This document shows, piece after piece, positions 62,717-64,000 of a stretch of 64,000 bases of DNA (the stretch's first letter is position 1; every line of letters begins with the position of its first letter). Made by a program: the position numbers and the translations under genes. The notes below the pieces were generated by a model that ran no database searches, had not been told where the DNA came from, and saw only the letters and a program-made list of their open reading frames with translations. The DNA is from Pseudomonas sp. CC120222-01a (lineage in GTDB: Bacteria; Pseudomonadota; Gammaproteobacteria; Pseudomonadales; Pseudomonadaceae): contig NZ_QEQQ01000021.1 of assembly GCF_003097235.1 (NCBI RefSeq), positions 1 to 64,000 on the forward strand, given 5' to 3'.

Positions 62717-64000
62717 ATGTACAAGGACCTCAAGTTCCCGATCCTCATCGTCCACCGTGCGATCAAGGCCGACAGCGTTGCCGGCGAGCGCATCCGCGGC
62801 ATCGCCGAAGAACTGAGCCAGGACGGCTTTGCCATCATCAAGGCTGCCGATCACACCGAAGCGCGCCTGGTCGCCACCACTCACCATGGCCTGGCCTGCA
62901 TGCTGATCGCCGCCGAAGGCGTCGGCGACAACACCCACTTGCTGCAGAACATGGCCGAGCTGATTCGCTTGGCCCGCCTGCGTGCGCCCAACCTGCCGAT
63001 CTTCGCCCTGGGTGAACAGGTCACCCTGGAAAACGCCCCGGCCGAGGCCATGAGCGAGCTCAACCAGCTGCGCGGCATTCTCTACCTGTTCGAAGACACT
63101 GTGCCGTTTCTCGCCCGTCAGGTAGCGCGCGCCGCGCACAACTACCTCGATGGCCTGTTGCCGCCGTTCTTCAAGGCCCTGGTCCAGCACACCGCCCAGT
63201 CCAACTACTCCTGGCACACGCCTGGCCATGGTGGCGGTGTGGCCTACCGCAAGAGCCCGGTAGGCCAGGCCTTCCACCAGTTCTTCGGCGAAAATACCCT
63301 GCGCTCGGACCTGTCCGTATCGGTGCCGGAGCTGGGCTCGCTGCTCGATCATACCGGCCCGTTGGCCGAGGCCGAGGCCCGTGCCGCGCGCAACTTCGGC
63401 GCCGACCACACCTTCTTCGTCATCAATGGCACCTCCACCGCCAACAAGATCGTCTGGCACGCCATGGTCGGCCGCGATGACCTGGTGCTGGTCGACCGCA
63501 ACTGCCACAAGTCGGTGGTCCACGCCATCATCATGACCGGCGCCATCCCCATCTACCTGTGCCCCGAGCGCAACGAGCTGGGCATCATCGGCCCGATACC
63601 GCTGAGCGAGTTCAGCCCTGAGTCGATCAAGGCCAAGGTGCAGGCCAACCCGCTGGCCAAGGGGCGTGAACCGCGGATCAAGCTGGCTGTGGTGACCAAC
63701 TCCACCTACGACGGGTTGTGTTACAACGCCGGGCTGATCAAACAAGCGCTGGGCACCAGCGTCGAGGTGCTGCATTTCGACGAGGCCTGGTTCGCCTATG
63801 CGGCGTTTCACGAGTTCTTCGAGGGTCGTTACGCCATGGGCACCGCGTGCAGCGAGGGCAGTCCGCTTGTGTTCAGTACCCATTCCACCCACAAGCTGCT
63901 GGCCGCCTTCAGCCAGGCCTCGATGATTCACGTGCAGGATGGCGCCCAGCGCCAGCTGGACCGCGACCGCTTCAACGAAGCGTTCATGATGCATATCTCC
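62717..64000 (+). CDS. ldcA: Lysine/ornithine/arginine decarboxylase, constitutive type, 3' end beyond the window
   Basis: First 428 residues of a PLP fold-I decarboxylase. N-terminal wing domain (about 1-130) of the LdcC/AdiA type, then the core with the HTPGHGGG block, FGADHTFFVINGTSTANK, DRNCHKS, and the PLP-lysine in STHSTHKLLAAF. The position beside dnaQ matches lysine decarboxylase in P. aeruginosa (LdcA, PA1818) and P. putida (LdcC). Produces cadaverine from lysine. The C-terminal domain lies outside the window. Confidence 0.9.
   Translation, partial: MYKDLKFPILIVHRAIKADSVAGERIRGIAEELSQDGFAIIKAADHTEARLVATTHHGLACMLIAAEGVGDNTHLLQNMAELIRLARLRAPNLPIFALGEQVTLENAPAEAMSELNQLRGILYLFEDTVPFLARQVARAAHNYLDGLLPPFFKALVQHTAQSNYSWHTPGHGGGVAYRKSPVGQAFHQFFGENTLRSDLSVSVPELGSLLDHTGPLAEAEARAARNFGADHTFFVINGTSTANKIVWHAMVGRDDLVLVDRNCHKSVVHAIIMTGAIPIYLCPERNELGIIGPIPLSEFSPESIKAKVQANPLAKGREPRIKLAVVTNSTYDGLCYNAGLIKQALGTSVEVLHFDEAWFAYAAFHEFFEGRYAMGTACSEGSPLVFSTHSTHKLLAAFSQASMIHVQDGAQRQLDRDRFNEAFMMHIS

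Overview
The window is a high-GC chromosomal segment of a Pseudomonas, most likely the P. putida group. Gene content and order support this: gltA / sdhCDAB-sucAB-lpdG-sucCD, brnQ, htpG, fabBA, gpsA, sixA, kdpFABCDE, then nppA1A2BCD-mltD-gloB-rnhA-dnaQ-ldc. The intergenic inverted repeats of the 'gcgggcttgcccgcgaagaggcc' type also point there. No rRNA, tRNA, CRISPR array or prophage was recognised. Apart from an IS4-type element at the left edge and the repeats, the window reads as core genome.

Layout. 1-338: right end of an IS4-family insertion sequence, which appears to sit inside the terminator hairpin downstream of gltA. 378-13353: citrate synthase, with the divergent succinate dehydrogenase, 2-oxoglutarate dehydrogenase and succinyl-CoA synthetase genes, a nearly complete oxidative TCA block. 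13807-22304: single genes and short operons (BrnQ transporter, DUF599 membrane protein, a small lipoprotein, two hotdog thioesterases, HtpG, dienelactone hydrolase, pirin, secreted amidohydrolase). 22377-29292: fabAB, then a translationally coupled operon of TonB-dependent receptor, periplasmic binding protein and hybrid sensor kinase. 29798-35821: gpsA, DUF4389, sixA, a small helical protein, two alpha/beta hydrolases, DUF4892 and an AI-2E/PerM-type permease. 35980-43917: the high-affinity K+ system kdpFABC with its sensor-regulator kdpDE. 44045-50329: an accessory patch with a LysR regulator, a rearranged flavin amine oxidase, a 976-residue kinase/M23-like/aminotransferase fusion and two small Pseudomonas-type proteins. 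50645-64000: the Npp peptide/peptidyl-nucleoside ABC transporter, MltD, GloB, a methyltransferase, RNase HI, DnaQ and a lysine decarboxylase cut by the window end.

The most unusual item is the flavin amine oxidase at 45039-46262. The segment that normally ends this family comes first, and the Rossmann segment that normally begins it follows at about residue 80. All conserved blocks are present once and in cyclic order, so the gene looks like a natural circular permutation. Second is a 267-bp element present twice (29423-29689 and 49363-49629). It has about 102-nt inverted arms and a base change that co-varies between the arms. Third is the inferred IS4 insertion in the gltA terminator, which makes a specific prediction about the sequence just left of the window.

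Many start codons were set from Shine-Dalgarno spacing and overlap with the upstream gene, because the longest reading frame often extends too far upstream. Enzyme families are assigned from motifs read in the translations. Substrates of the accessory-patch proteins are not determined by the sequence.
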